Below, one piece after another: positions 41,325-50,440 of a stretch of DNA of 50,756 nucleotides. Origin of the DNA: Pseudomonadota bacterium. GTDB lineage: Bacteria > Pseudomonadota > Alphaproteobacteria > Rhizobiales > Beijerinckiaceae. How positions within the stretch are numbered: the stretch's first letter is position 1; the number at the start of each line of letters is the position of its first letter. Location of the stretch: positions 1 to 50,756 of the forward strand of contig JAEWKH010000098.1 of NCBI GenBank assembly GCA_023386155.1, written 5' to 3'. The translations under genes and the position numbers were made by a program. The notes under the pieces are model-generated. The model did no database searches. It had not been told where the DNA came from and worked only from the letters and a program-made list of their open reading frames with translations.

Positions 41325-42287
41325 ATGATGCGCATGTTCCTGCCCCGGCTTTTCGCCCTTGGCTTCCTCGGCTTCGCCTCCGCGGCGGGCGCCGCCACCC
41401 TGGACGGGCTGGCCGTGGATGTGACGAACGCCAGCGAGCCGGTTCTCTGCGCCGAGAAGGACAATGTGGCGGTCAACTTCGCCTCGCCCGCGGTGAGGCA
41501 CTTCCAGATCGAGGCCGTGCACCCGGCCTATATGGGCTCCCTCCGCCAGGACCGCTGGGAGCCTGACTGGACCGCCTGCGAGGACATTTCGGAGGAGACG
41601 TCGGCCCAGCCGCATCCCACCATGAACACGCTCTACGAGGACGGCGATCTCCGCATCATGGGGCTGTCCTTCACCGAGTTCTGGCGCCCGAGCGACGTCA
41701 CGGTGACCATCGGCGGCAAGGTCACGCACAAGGTCCATCTGCTCCAGCTCTTGAAGAAGCGGGATGGCAAGGCGGTGGAAGTGCTCGTCATCTATCCGGG
41801 CGACGGCTACTGGCGCATCAAGCCGCTTCCGCCCGAGCACCTCGACTGGACCTCCTACGGCTCCTCCTTCCTCGTCGGCCCGGTGGAGTTCGACCAGCGG
41901 CCGGTGGTGAACCTGAAGGATGTGGCCTTCGACCCGAAGACCATGACCTTCACGCTGACCCTGGCGAAGGGCGGCAAGGCCAGCGTTGCGGTCAAGGCCC
42001 TCAACGAGGAGCGCATGACATTGGACGTTTCCTTCGATCAGGGCATCTCCGGCCTGCCCTTCGCGGGGCTTCGCTCCATGTACGTGACCGAGTTCAACGC
42101 CGATGTGGCGCGCATCGCCGTCCGGGAAGCAGGCGCCCGCTCCTGGCGCGAGGAGCCGATCATGAACTTTCCGAGCGCCAGGGCGACCGATGCCTGGATG
42201 GGTCGTCTCGTTCCCTCGCGCCACAACACCAGCGCGCCCGACATGATGTTCAACCGTTTCCGCGCGGAGCCAGCCCCTTCGCGCTGA
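41325..42287 (+). CDS. Exported hypothetical protein (320 aa)
   Basis: A signal peptide (MMRMFLPRLFALGFLGFASAAGA, cleavage before ATLDG) leads a secreted or periplasmic protein I cannot assign. The mature part has tryptophan-rich stretches (SLRQDRWEPDWTACEDISEE, FTEFWRPSDVTVTIGGKV), two cysteines that could pair (about residues 42 and 86), a middle beta-rich domain, and the tail SWREEPIMNFPSARATDAWMGRLVPSRHN. Adjacent ATGs at 41325, 41328 and 41334 are alternative starts, and a TTG at 41322 is less likely. Its last 38 bp overlap the convergent transporter gene. Confidence 0.75.
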   Translation: MMRMFLPRLFALGFLGFASAAGAATLDGLAVDVTNASEPVLCAEKDNVAVNFASPAVRHFQIEAVHPAYMGSLRQDRWEPDWTACEDISEETSAQPHPTMNTLYEDGDLRIMGLSFTEFWRPSDVTVTIGGKVTHKVHLLQLLKKRDGKAVEVLVIYPGDGYWRIKPLPPEHLDWTSYGSSFLVGPVEFDQRPVVNLKDVAFDPKTMTFTLTLAKGGKASVAVKALNEERMTLDVSFDQGISGLPFAGLRSMYVTEFNADVARIAVREAGARSWREEPIMNFPSARATDAWMGRLVPSRHNTSAPDMMFNRFRAEPAPSR

Positions 42288-43209
42288 ACCGGGCGTTCAG
42301 GGCGAGAAACACACGACCGTCGATCAGGATCAGCCCTGCGCCGATCAGGGCCATCCCGACGACATGCCGCATCGCCAATGTTTCGCCGAGGACAAGCACG
42401 CCGAGAAGAATCGCGCTCACCGGAATGAGGAAGGTCACGAGGCCGACATTCGTCGCGCCGGCCCGCGCGAGCAGGCGGAAGAAGATCAGGTAGGCGAAAG
42501 CCGTCGAGACGAGGCCGAGGGCCGCCAGGGACAGGACGGCGCCGGTGCTCGGCATCGCCAATGTCCAGGGCCGATCGACGATCAGCGCGGCCGGCAGGAG
42601 AAGGGCGCTCGAAACCGTGACCTGCCCGGCGGCGGTCGCGAGAGGTGGGATGCCCATGGTCTTGAAGCGCCGCCCGAACACGCCTGACAATCCGTAGGAC
42701 AAGGCCGCACCGAGAACCGCCAGCTGGGCCAGGATGCTGGCATCCAGGGACGCGAAGGCCGCAGCCCCGATCATGACCGCGACGCCGACGAAGCCCACGA
42801 CCACGCCGGCAAGCCGCTGGCCCGTCAGGCGTTCGTCGTCAGTCAGGTAATGCGCGACGATCACCGTGAAGAGCGGGGTCGTGGCGTTGAGAATGGACGC
42901 CAGGCCGCTGGCGATATGACTCTGCCCCCAGACGATCAGGGTGAAGGGAATGACGTTGTTGAGGATGGACATGCCGAGAAAGGCGGCCCAGGCCTGACGG
43001 CTGCGCGGCAGGCTGACATTCATGAACCTCAAGGCGAGAAGCAGGGCCAGGGCCGCCGTCATCACCCGCAGCGCCACGATGGTCACGGGCGGCAGCTCGC
43101 GCACCGCGACACCGTTGAACAGGAAGGAGCCGCCCCACACGATGGAGAGGACGGCCAGCAGCGCCCAATCGGACGCGGTCATGTTTTTCTGAACGGCAGC
43201 TTGGGTCAT
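42250..43209 (-). CDS. DMT superfamily (EamA) transporter
   Basis: The 319-residue protein has ten predicted membrane helices as two EamA repeats, starting WALLAVLSIVWGGSFLFNGVAVRELPP (family motif WGGxF) and repeating after about residue 155 (LSYGLSGVFGRRF). The conserved VTFLIPVSAILLGVLVLGE lies in the ninth helix region. Such proteins export amino acids or other small metabolites from the cytoplasm; the substrate cannot be told. The 3' end overlaps the convergent exported-protein gene by 38 bp, which includes the polar tail after the last helix. Start ATG at 43209. Confidence 0.9.
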   Translation of the reverse strand: MTQAAVQKNMTASDWALLAVLSIVWGGSFLFNGVAVRELPPVTIVALRVMTAALALLLALRFMNVSLPRSRQAWAAFLGMSILNNVIPFTLIVWGQSHIASGLASILNATTPLFTVIVAHYLTDDERLTGQRLAGVVVGFVGVAVMIGAAAFASLDASILAQLAVLGAALSYGLSGVFGRRFKTMGIPPLATAAGQVTVSSALLLPAALIVDRPWTLAMPSTGAVLSLAALGLVSTAFAYLIFFRLLARAGATNVGLVTFLIPVSAILLGVLVLGETLAMRHVVGMALIGAGLILIDGRVFLALNARFSAKGLAPRGNG

Positions 43210-43276
43210 TGTCGGTTCCGGATCTCGCGAACCGCCATGACATAAAGGAGGCCTTCGTACGACCCGTTTTCTGCGG

Positions 43277-44038
43277 TCAGGAGAGGTCGTACCATTCGCC
43301 TCTGCTGCGGCATGCGAGCATCTCGCCCCTCCGCGTGGCGCCCCCGCTCCGCAACTCCCGCCGGACGAGGCGGCAGTCGAGCGCGCCGAACGCCCCCCTT
43401 TTCATGGGCTTCAGGCTCACCTTGCCCGACGCTCCGGTCGAGGGATTCTGCCAGGTGGCGCTGGCCCCGCCCGTGCCGTTCAGGATCGACAGGATGGCCT
43501 GGGCCTCCGCGGGACGGTCCGCATCGGGCACGATCTGCTGGGCGGCCCGCTGGGCTTCCGCCTGCGCGATGGCCGCGCTGGCCTGGCCTCTCGCGGCCGC
43601 CATCTGGCTTGTCGTCATGCCTGCCGCAGCGGCCTGCATGGCGAGCGAGGGAGCCGCAGCCGCCAGCCCGATGCCGCCCGTCATGGCTCCGCCGATGGCC
43701 GCCGAGGCGACCGTGCTGGCCATGCCGGCCGCGTGCCTGGCCATCATCAGGCTCGACTGGCGATCGAACTCGCCGAGATAATTCGGCCGCGCCGTGTTGC
43801 CGGCGGCCACGTCGGAGAGGCGCGATGCAAACTTGCTGAAATCGAGGTTCTGCGGGTCCGGCTCCTGCTCGGGCTGGGCGCTCTGGGCGAGGCTGACCGC
43901 CGTTCCGGACAACCCTGTCGGGTCCAGCGCCGTTGCAGCCCCCACGGCGACCGATCCGGCCCCGGTCTGGTTGCAGGCGGCCAGGGCGAGCCCCATCGCG
44001 AGAGCCCCCGCCCCCATCGCGATCGCGATCCTGATCAT
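43277..44038 (-). CDS. Lipoprotein with C-terminal surface-antigen-like domain
   Basis: The lipobox LAAC (C22) follows a hydrophobic signal (MIRIAIAMGAGALAMGLAL), so the mature protein is probably a lipoprotein. The middle is Ala/Gly/Met-rich with glycine-zipper-like helices (ASTVASAAIGGAMTGGIGLAAAA). The last 60 residues, ATWQNPSTGASGKVSLKP, then DCRLVRREL, GGATRRGEM and ACRSRGEWYDLS, resemble the C-terminus of 17-kDa surface-antigen-type outer-membrane lipoproteins. Two cysteines there may bond. Function is unknown; an envelope-stability role is an inference. It is monocistronic, about 70 bp from the transporter gene. Confidence 0.75.
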   Translation of the reverse strand: MIRIAIAMGAGALAMGLALAACNQTGAGSVAVGAATALDPTGLSGTAVSLAQSAQPEQEPDPQNLDFSKFASRLSDVAAGNTARPNYLGEFDRQSSLMMARHAAGMASTVASAAIGGAMTGGIGLAAAAPSLAMQAAAAGMTTSQMAAARGQASAAIAQAEAQRAAQQIVPDADRPAEAQAILSILNGTGGASATWQNPSTGASGKVSLKPMKRGAFGALDCRLVRRELRSGGATRRGEMLACRSRGEWYDLS

Positions 44039-44251
44039 GATTCGCCTCTTCTTACGTTACGAGATAATGTATCTATAACGACATCGGGAGCGAAACAACA
44101 GCCCTGAATGAATTCCGGTCATCCACAGGGAAGATCGGAGGGCGATCAAGATTTGGTTTACGATGATGGAAGGCGTCTCGCCGCCTTTACCACTCGTTCA
44201 CGGCTTTGGAGAGAACCTCGCTCCCGTTCCTGTCCCGTGTAGCGTCCCGCC

Positions 44252-44503
44252 ATGACCCAGCAGCTCCCTCACGAACCGTCCTACAGCGACCGCCATCAGA
44301 CGGTGCGTTCGAGCTTCTGCGTCCTGCCTCACGATCCCCGGCCGGGGCGGACTGCCAGCTTCATCTTCGGCCGCTCGGATTCGCGCTACCGCCCCCTGCT
44401 CAACCAGGAGGAGCGCGACCGGCTGCACCTCTGGGCCATGATCGTCGCCCTGTCGTCGTCGGTGGCCGGCACCACCCTGCTCCTGACGGCCATCCTTCGC
44501 TGA
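44252..44503 (+). CDS. Small hypothetical membrane protein (83 aa)
   Basis: The product has a polar N-terminal half with many Arg, Pro and Ser, and one C-terminal hydrophobic segment (LWAMIVALSSSVAGTTLLLTAIL) ending in Arg, giving a tail-anchored protein. I recognise no family. The ATG follows a C/G-rich leader without a strong ribosome site. It is convergent with the SLC13 gene, with only six bases between their stops. A chance frame is possible, though the hydropathy is gene-like and the opposite strand offers nothing better. Confidence 0.5.
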   Translation: MTQQLPHEPSYSDRHQTVRSSFCVLPHDPRPGRTASFIFGRSDSRYRPLLNQEERDRLHLWAMIVALSSSVAGTTLLLTAILR

Positions 44504-44509
44504 TCGGCT

Positions 44510-46288
44510 TTACTGCAGCGGCCAGACCAGCATGATGAGCGGGACGCCGATCACCACTACCAGAATCGAGAGCGGCAGGCCGAGCCTCCAGTAATCCCCG
44601 AAGCGGTAGCCGCCCGGCCCCATCACCAGCGTGTTGCATTGGTGGCCGATGGGCGTGAGAAAATCGCAGGCCGCCCCGATGGCCACGGCCATGAGGAACG
44701 CGTCGGGCCTGAAACCGAGCTGGGTGGCGAAACTCGCCGCGATGGGGGCCATCACCAGCACGGTTGCGGCGTTGTTGAGGAACGGCGTCACCGCCATGGC
44801 GGCCACCATGATGAGCACGAGGGCTCCGGTGGGCGGCAGCATGTTGGCCGCCGACGAGAGCCAGCCGGCAATCAGGTCCGTGCCGCCGGTGGTGCGGATC
44901 GATTCGCTGACCGGGATCAGCGCGCCGAGCATGACGATGATCGGCCATTCGACGGTCTCGTAGGCCTCGCGCAAGGTGAGCGACCCGAACAGGACGAGAA
45001 GGACGCCCGCTCCGAAGAAGGCTATCGCCACCGGCAGGATGTTGAAGGCGACAAGTCCCATGGTGACAGCCAGGATGAGCGCGGGCAGCAGGCTCCGGCG
45101 CGCGCTCCCGAGCCGGATCTCACGCTCGGCCAGAGGAAGGCAGCCGAGATCGCGCAGGGTATCGGGCAGCTTCTTGAGATTGCCCTGGAGAACGATGACA
45201 TCGCCTGGGCGCAGGATGATGGTGCGCAGCCTCTCCCTGAAGCGCTCGCCGCTGCGGCTGACCGCCAGGAGATTGACCCCGAAGCGCTCAAATAGACCAA
45301 TGCGCTCCGCCGAGAGGCCGGTCAGGCCGGAATTGGGTCCCACGATGGCCTCGATGACGCCGATCTCGTCGGTCGCCTCCTCGGTCTCGGGCTGCCGGTG
45401 CTCCCGGCTGAGCTTCAGGCCGGCGCGGGCGACGGCGCTTTCGAGCGCGTCCGGCTCGCCTTCCAGCATGAGCACGTCGTTCTCGCGAAGGGTCGCATCC
45501 GGAAAGGGATGGGAGCTGTGGGTCTCGTTGCGGATGATAGCCGCGACCTTCACTTCGCCGTTGGCGAGCCTGTGCAGATCCGCCACCGTCTGCCCGACCA
45601 CGTCGGAATCCGGCGTGACGCGCGCCTCGGTGACGTAATCCTTGATGTCGAGCGCCGCATCCAGCGATGCGGCTCCCTTGCGGCCCTGCGGCAGCAGGCG
45701 ATAGCCGAAGGCCAGGAAGACGACGCCGGCCAGTGCGATGCCGAGACCGACCGGCGTGAAGTCGAACATGCCGAACGGCTCCCCCAGAAGCTCCTCCCTG
45801 ACCCGCGAGACGATGATGTTGGGCGAGGTGCCGACAAGGGTCACGATGCCGCCGAGAAGCGACCCGAAGGCCATCGGCATGAGAAAGCTCGAAGGCGGCG
45901 TATTCGTGCGCCGGGCGATCTGGAACGCGACGGGAATCATCATCGCCAGCGCGCCGATATTCTTCACGAAGGCGGCAAGCACCGTCACGATGCCGACCAG
46001 CACGACGATTTGGATCTGCGTGGTGCGCAGATAAGGGCCGACCCGGTTGAGCCCGGCCTCGAGCACGCCCGACTTTGCCACGGCGGCGCTGACCAGGAGT
46101 GCGCTCGCCACGATGATGACGATGTCGTCGCTGAAGCCTTCGAAGGCCTTGTCGGGTGGGACGATGCCGACGAGCACGGCGACGAGAAGCGACAGGACCG
46201 CCACGAGATCGTAGCGGAGGCGTCCCCAGACGAAGAGCGCCATCATCCCGGCGACGATGGCGAAGGAGAGGATTTGCTGGTGGGTCAT
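44510..46288 (-). CDS. SLC13 family permease with two TrkA-C domains
   Basis: The 592-residue protein has two hydrophobic halves separated by a soluble middle. The first half carries AFVKNIGALAMMIPVAFQIARR and GGIVTLVGTSPNIIVS (SLC13/CitT motif region), the second VTPFLNNAATVLVMAPIAAS and FLTPIGHQCNTLVMGPGGYRFGDYWRLG. The middle (about 205-290 and 310-395) shows two TrkA-C-like domains, with VGQTVADLHRL, LRENDVLMLEGEPDAL and IILRPGDVIVLQGNLKKL. Relatives carry sulfate, dicarboxylates or other anions; the TrkA-C pair suggests ligand-dependent gating. The substrate is not determined. Confidence 0.9.
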   Translation of the reverse strand: MTHQQILSFAIVAGMMALFVWGRLRYDLVAVLSLLVAVLVGIVPPDKAFEGFSDDIVIIVASALLVSAAVAKSGVLEAGLNRVGPYLRTTQIQIVVLVGIVTVLAAFVKNIGALAMMIPVAFQIARRTNTPPSSFLMPMAFGSLLGGIVTLVGTSPNIIVSRVREELLGEPFGMFDFTPVGLGIALAGVVFLAFGYRLLPQGRKGAASLDAALDIKDYVTEARVTPDSDVVGQTVADLHRLANGEVKVAAIIRNETHSSHPFPDATLRENDVLMLEGEPDALESAVARAGLKLSREHRQPETEEATDEIGVIEAIVGPNSGLTGLSAERIGLFERFGVNLLAVSRSGERFRERLRTIILRPGDVIVLQGNLKKLPDTLRDLGCLPLAEREIRLGSARRSLLPALILAVTMGLVAFNILPVAIAFFGAGVLLVLFGSLTLREAYETVEWPIIVMLGALIPVSESIRTTGGTDLIAGWLSSAANMLPPTGALVLIMVAAMAVTPFLNNAATVLVMAPIAASFATQLGFRPDAFLMAVAIGAACDFLTPIGHQCNTLVMGPGGYRFGDYWRLGLPLSILVVVIGVPLIMLVWPLQ

Positions 46289-46347
46289 GCGGAGCGCGAA
46301 GGAGAGGGTCTTTGATCTAACGCTTCACGCTCCCATTGGTGCCTTCG

Positions 46348-46812
46348 CTACTGACCGAGGACGAGGGCCCAGTAACGGCCGTAACGGTTGTTCGCATCGG
46401 CGCGGGCGAGTCCGATCCTGCGCGCCTCCGGCATCAGGAGGTTGCTGTTGTGGCCGGGCGAGGCCTTCCAGCGCCCGATGGCGCCATCGACCGAATCCGA
46501 ACCGGCCGAGAGGTTCTCGGCCGAATAGCCGATGATGCCGTATTCGTTCATGCGGCTGGCGAAGCTGCCGTGGCTGAGCCGGCCCGCCGCCGCCACCGCC
46601 CGCGCCTGATGCTCCGCGGCCTTGTTGAGCTGGGAATCCACCGTCACCGGGCTCAGGCCCTTCGACACCCGGTACGCCGAGATCAGCCGCGCGGCTTGGG
46701 CGGCGTCGCCGGTGGAACTCGCCAGGACGGCATCCTTGGGGGTGAGAGCCCAATCGCCCGCGCAGCCGGCCAGGCCCAGGGCAACGAGACCCGAGATGAG
46801 AAGAGCACGCAT
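46348..46812 (-). CDS. CAP-domain lipoprotein
   Basis: From ATG 46812, preceded by GGGGAA, the 154-residue product starts with a lipoprotein signal (MRALLISGLVALGLAGC, C17). The rest is a small CAP/SCP-like domain: LISAYRVSKGLSPVTVDSQLNKAAEHQARAVAAAGRLSHG (in pieces), YSAENLSAGSD, and SPGHNSNLLMPEARRIGLARA, with the conserved His of LSHG, the Glu of AENLSAG and the His of SPGHNSNLL, then RYWALVLGQ. Bacterial members are secreted or envelope proteins without settled activity. The open frame extends 54 codons upstream but without family match or ribosome site. Confidence 0.88.
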   Translation of the reverse strand: MRALLISGLVALGLAGCAGDWALTPKDAVLASSTGDAAQAARLISAYRVSKGLSPVTVDSQLNKAAEHQARAVAAAGRLSHGSFASRMNEYGIIGYSAENLSAGSDSVDGAIGRWKASPGHNSNLLMPEARRIGLARADANNRYGRYWALVLGQ

Positions 46813-46964
46813 CGAAATTCCCCGTCGGGCGGCGTTCGGGCGCCGCTCCCCTTGCAAAATCAGCCTGTGGCGTTCATGTCCAGAAGCCATGAACCCGATG
46901 ACGCTGCATGCCATGTCGAAGCGCGAGGGTCCAGATTCCAGGCCCTCCCGCGTCAGCTGACCGC

Positions 46965-48236
46965 ATGCCCTCAAATCCCTCCCCTCCCGAGATCGCCGTC
47001 ATCGGCGGCGGCCCCGCCGGCCTGATCGCCGCGGAGGCGCTGGGCCGGGCCGGCCTTAACGTCACGGTCTACGACCGGATGCCGTCCGTCGGCCGCAAGC
47101 TGCTCATGGCCGGCAGGGGCGGCCTGAACCTGACCCATTCCGAGGACTTCGCCCGCTTCGTCACCCGTTACGCCGAGGCCCAGCCGCGATTGCAGCCCCT
47201 GATCGAGGCCTTCCGCCCCGAGGACCTGCGCGCCTGGTGCGAGGGCCTGGGGCAGGAGACCTTCGTGGGCTCCAGCGGCCGCGTCTTCCCCAAGGCCTTC
47301 AAGGCCTCGCCGCTCCTGCGCGCCTGGCTGGCGCGGCTCGAGAGCCTCGGCGTCCGCTTCGCCCTGCGCCATCGCTGGCAGGGCTGGGACGAGGACGGCC
47401 GCCTGATCTTCGCCGACGCGGCCGGCCGGCCGCTGCGCGTCAAGCCCGATGCCGCCATCCTGGCGCTCGGCGGCGCGAGCTGGCCCCGGCTCGGCTCCGA
47501 CGGGAGCTGGGCCGGGCTCCTATCCCGGCGCGGCGTCGTGGTGTCGCCCCTGCGCCCGGCCAATATGGGCTTCACCCTCGCCTGGTCCGACATCATGCGC
47601 AGCCGATTCGAGGGCGAGCCCCTGAAGCGAATCGCCCTGACCTTCGCGGGCCGGACGGTGAAGGGGGAAGCCGTCGTCACGGCGGACGGGATCGAGGGCG
47701 GCGCGGTCTATGCCCTCTCGGCCCCGCTGCGCGACGCCATCGAGCGGGCGGGCAGCGCCATGCTGCATCTGGACCTGCGGCCGGACCTGTCCCCCGAGGC
47801 CCTCGCCAAGCGCCTGGGCGCGCCGCGAAAGGGCCAGTCCGCCTCCACCTTCCTGCGCAAGAGCGCCGGCCTCAGCCCGGTCGGGATCGCGCTGCTCCGG
47901 GAGGCTTCGCCCTCCCTTCCGTCCGAGCCCGATGCGCTCGCCCGCCTGATCAAGGCGGTCCCCCTGACGCTGACGGGCACGAAGCCCATCGACCGGGCCA
48001 TTTCCAGCGCCGGCGGCGTGCCGTTCAGCGAGGCGGACGGGCACCTGATGCTGCGCCGGGTGCCGGGCGTGTACGTTGCCGGCGAGATGCTGGACTGGGA
48101 AGCCCCCACGGGGGGCTACCTGCTCCAGGCGGCCTTCGCCACGGGCCTTGCCGCCGCGAGGGGGGTGCTGGCGGCCTTGCAGATTCCCGATGCCGCATTG
48201 ACGGGAGGCCTCTCCTCGGCCACAGGGCAGACGTGA
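46965..48236 (+). CDS. BaiN/YhiN-type flavoprotein (HI0933 family)
   Basis: The 423-residue protein is an NAD(P)/FAD-binding oxidoreductase of the HI0933/BaiN/RdsA family. Marks are the dinucleotide motif IAVIGGGPAGLIAAEAL (10-26), GRKLLMAGRGGLNLTHSE (about 43-60, RKxxxSGxGRxNxTN-type), FVGSSGRVFPKAFKASPLLRAWL, ALGGASWPRLGSDGSW, and the C-terminal SSAGGVPFSEAD and GVYVAGEMLDWEAPTGGYLLQAAFATG. The role is unclear in most bacteria. ATG at 46965 precedes the motif closely. Its TGA overlaps the GTG of recQ, so the two are translationally coupled. Confidence 0.9.
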   Translation: MPSNPSPPEIAVIGGGPAGLIAAEALGRAGLNVTVYDRMPSVGRKLLMAGRGGLNLTHSEDFARFVTRYAEAQPRLQPLIEAFRPEDLRAWCEGLGQETFVGSSGRVFPKAFKASPLLRAWLARLESLGVRFALRHRWQGWDEDGRLIFADAAGRPLRVKPDAAILALGGASWPRLGSDGSWAGLLSRRGVVVSPLRPANMGFTLAWSDIMRSRFEGEPLKRIALTFAGRTVKGEAVVTADGIEGGAVYALSAPLRDAIERAGSAMLHLDLRPDLSPEALAKRLGAPRKGQSASTFLRKSAGLSPVGIALLREASPSLPSEPDALARLIKAVPLTLTGTKPIDRAISSAGGVPFSEADGHLMLRRVPGVYVAGEMLDWEAPTGGYLLQAAFATGLAAARGVLAALQIPDAALTGGLSSATGQT

Positions 48237-50035
48237 TCGACCCCGCCAAGATTCTCCACGACGTTTTCGGCTTCCCCTCCTTCCGCGAAGGACAGGAGGA
48301 GATCGTGCGCGCGGTGCTGGCCGGCGACGACGTTCTCGCCGTCATGCCGACCGGCGCGGGCAAGTCCCTCTGCTTTCAGCTGCCGACGCTCGCCCGCGAG
48401 GGTCTGACCCTCGTGGTCTCGCCGCTGATCGCCCTCATGCGCGATCAGGTGGCGGCGCTCCGTCATTTCGGCATCGAGGCGGGCAGCCTCAACTCCGCCA
48501 ACGATCCGGAGGAGAACCGCCGCGTGGTCGATGCGGTGCGCGAAAGGCGCATGCGCATCCTCTATGCCTCGCCGGAGCGGCTCGCCAATACCGGAACCAC
48601 CGAATGGCTGGGGCGGGCCGGGGTGAACCTGCTCGCCATCGACGAGGCTCATTGCGTCTCGCAATGGGGACACGATTTCAGGCCCGAATACGCCATGCTC
48701 GGCGAGGTGCGCCAGCGCCTCGGCAACGTGCAGACCATCGCGCTCACCGCGACCGCCGACGTGGCGACGCGCGGCGACATCATGCACCGGCTGTTCGAGC
48801 AGGAGCCGCGCCTCTTCATCCACGGCTTCGACCGGCCGAACCTGCGCCTGGCCATGCAGTCGAAGGAGAATTCCAAGCGCCAGCTTTTCTCCTTCCTCGA
48901 CAAGCACCGGCATGAGAGCGGCATCGTCTATTGCTCGTCCCGGAATGCCACCGAACGGCTGGCGGATTCGTTGAGCCAGGCCGGCTATCGCGCCCTGCCC
49001 TATCACGCGGGCATGGCGCAGCAGGATCGCGCCAAGAACCAGGACATCTTCCTGCAGGAGGACGGGGTGGTGATGGTGGCGACCGTCGCGTTCGGCATGG
49101 GCATCGACAAGCCCGACGTGCGCTTCGTCGCCCATGCGGCCCTGCCGAAATCCATCGAGGCCTATTATCAGGAGATCGGCCGCGCCGGCCGCGACGGCGC
49201 ACCGGCCGACACGCTCACTCTCTACGGCCTCGACGACATGCGCCTGCGCCGCCTGCAGATCGAACAGAGCGACGCGGCCGATGAGCAGAAGCGCGTGGAG
49301 CGCCAAAGGCTCAACGCCCTCGTGGCCCTGTGCGAAGCGCCACGCTGCCGCCGCCAGACCCTGCTCGCCTATTTCGGCGAGAGCACCGAGCCCTGCGGGA
49401 ACTGCGACCTGTGCATCGACGGCGTCATGTCGTTCGACGGCACCATCGAGGCGCAGAAGATCCTCTCCGCCATCGTGCGCACGGGCGAGCGCTTCGGCAC
49501 CGAGCACCTAATCAGCATTCTCGTCGGCGAGGAGACGGAGTCCGTTCGCCGCTTCGGCCACGACAAGCTGAAGACCTTCGGGGTCGGCAACGACCGGTCG
49601 AAGACCGAATGGCGCTCGCTCCTGCGGCAGATCTATGCGGCGGGGCTGATCGGGCTGGAACTGGCGGAATACGGGCGCTGGACGCTGACGGACAAGGGCG
49701 TCGCCGTCCTCAAGGGCCAGGAGCGGATCGAGCTGCGCTCCGACGTGCTGATGAAGCCCGCCGAACGGGGGCGCCGGCGCTCCCGGATGGAAGCGGAATC
49801 CGTCGTGCCGTCCGACGATCCGCTTCTCCTCGACCTGAAGGGGCTGCGCACGCGCCTTGCCAAGGAAGAGGGCGTGCCCGCCTACGTGATCTTCTCCGAC
49901 CGCAGCCTGATCGACATGGCGGCCAAGCGGCCGACCACCGTGCGCGCCTTCGGCGAGGTCCACGGCGTAGGACAGGCCAAGCTCGACCGCTACGCGGACG
50001 CCTTCCTGGAAATCCTCAAGGCGCACGCGGGATAG
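48233..50035 (+). CDS. recQ: ATP-dependent DNA helicase RecQ
   Basis: RecQ unwinds DNA 3' to 5' in recombinational repair. GTG at 48233 overlaps the previous stop (GTGA). The frame is open far upstream, but that part overlies the flavoprotein gene and is not coding. The 600-residue protein has FREGQEEIV (17-25), Walker A MPTGAGKS (38-45), DEAHCVSQWGHDFRPEY (137-153), motif VI EIGRAGRDG (about 314-322), zinc cysteines C372, C388, C391 and C394, a winged-helix region with LGVGNDRS-type FGVGNDRSKTEW, and a C-terminal HRDC domain (LKGLRTRLAKEEGVPAYVIFSD). It is complete, with no truncation. Confidence 0.95.
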   Translation: MIDPAKILHDVFGFPSFREGQEEIVRAVLAGDDVLAVMPTGAGKSLCFQLPTLAREGLTLVVSPLIALMRDQVAALRHFGIEAGSLNSANDPEENRRVVDAVRERRMRILYASPERLANTGTTEWLGRAGVNLLAIDEAHCVSQWGHDFRPEYAMLGEVRQRLGNVQTIALTATADVATRGDIMHRLFEQEPRLFIHGFDRPNLRLAMQSKENSKRQLFSFLDKHRHESGIVYCSSRNATERLADSLSQAGYRALPYHAGMAQQDRAKNQDIFLQEDGVVMVATVAFGMGIDKPDVRFVAHAALPKSIEAYYQEIGRAGRDGAPADTLTLYGLDDMRLRRLQIEQSDAADEQKRVERQRLNALVALCEAPRCRRQTLLAYFGESTEPCGNCDLCIDGVMSFDGTIEAQKILSAIVRTGERFGTEHLISILVGEETESVRRFGHDKLKTFGVGNDRSKTEWRSLLRQIYAAGLIGLELAEYGRWTLTDKGVAVLKGQERIELRSDVLMKPAERGRRRSRMEAESVVPSDDPLLLDLKGLRTRLAKEEGVPAYVIFSDRSLIDMAAKRPTTVRAFGEVHGVGQAKLDRYADAFLEILKAHAG

Positions 50036-50100
50036 CGCATCGAGAGGCGCGCCTTCGTCTTGACCGTCCCAGAACGTGACGAGACGGCCACCCCGCTCGA
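50036..50100. other. Short non-coding region after recQ
   Basis: The stretch between the recQ stop and the first repeat holds no gene or clear terminator. The repeats that follow could terminate recQ. Confidence 0.3.
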
Positions 50101-50110
50101 ACAGGCGCGC

Positions 50111-50317
50111 CGCCTCACCCTCTCCCGGGCGGGAGAGGGCCGGGGTGAGGGTGCTGACACCGACCAGCAGAAGACCGAGCCTGCCGTTTCACCTCTCCCG
50201 TGGGGAGAGGTCGACGCGCGCCAGCGCGGCGGGTGAGGGGTTACAGGTCTATCCGGAGAGGACGGTACACCCTCACCCGGACCTGACGGTCCGACCTCTC
50301 CCCATGGGAGAGGTGAG
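50111..50317. repeat. Tandem palindromes of CTCTCCC/GGGAGAG type
   Basis: Three neighbouring inverted repeats are visible: CCTCACCCTCTCCCGGGCGGGAGAGGG...GGGTGAGGG (50111-50155), CACCTCTCCC...GGGGAGAGGTCG with GGGTGAGGGG (50189-50242), and ACACCCTCACCC...GACCTCTCCCCATGGGAGAGGTGAG (50268-50317). The long strand-complementary blocks show a nested fold rather than a gene. Confidence 0.75.
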
Positions 50318-50370
50318 GCGGCGGCTCTGTCGCGCCTGATCTTGATAGGTTGTTGTCCACCCCTGCACCG

Positions 50371-50417
50371 TCATGGCCGTCCCCGGACTTGATCCGGGGA
50401 TCAGTCCCGGCCATCCC
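50371..50417. repeat. Inverted repeat GTCATGGCCG...CGGCCATC
   Basis: CGTCATGGCCGTCCCCGGA and TGATCCGGGGATCAGTCCCGGCCATCC pair around GACT-type loop. It is a dispersed element, with the first part also seen after mmsB. Confidence 0.6.
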
Positions 50418-50440
50418 GATCCGGTGAGGCGCAGGCGTCT

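Noticed and set aside
47237..48232. A possible 332-residue N-terminal extension of RecQ
   Set aside because: It overlies the BaiN-type flavoprotein gene in another frame; RecQ from GTG 48233 already has the normal N-terminus.
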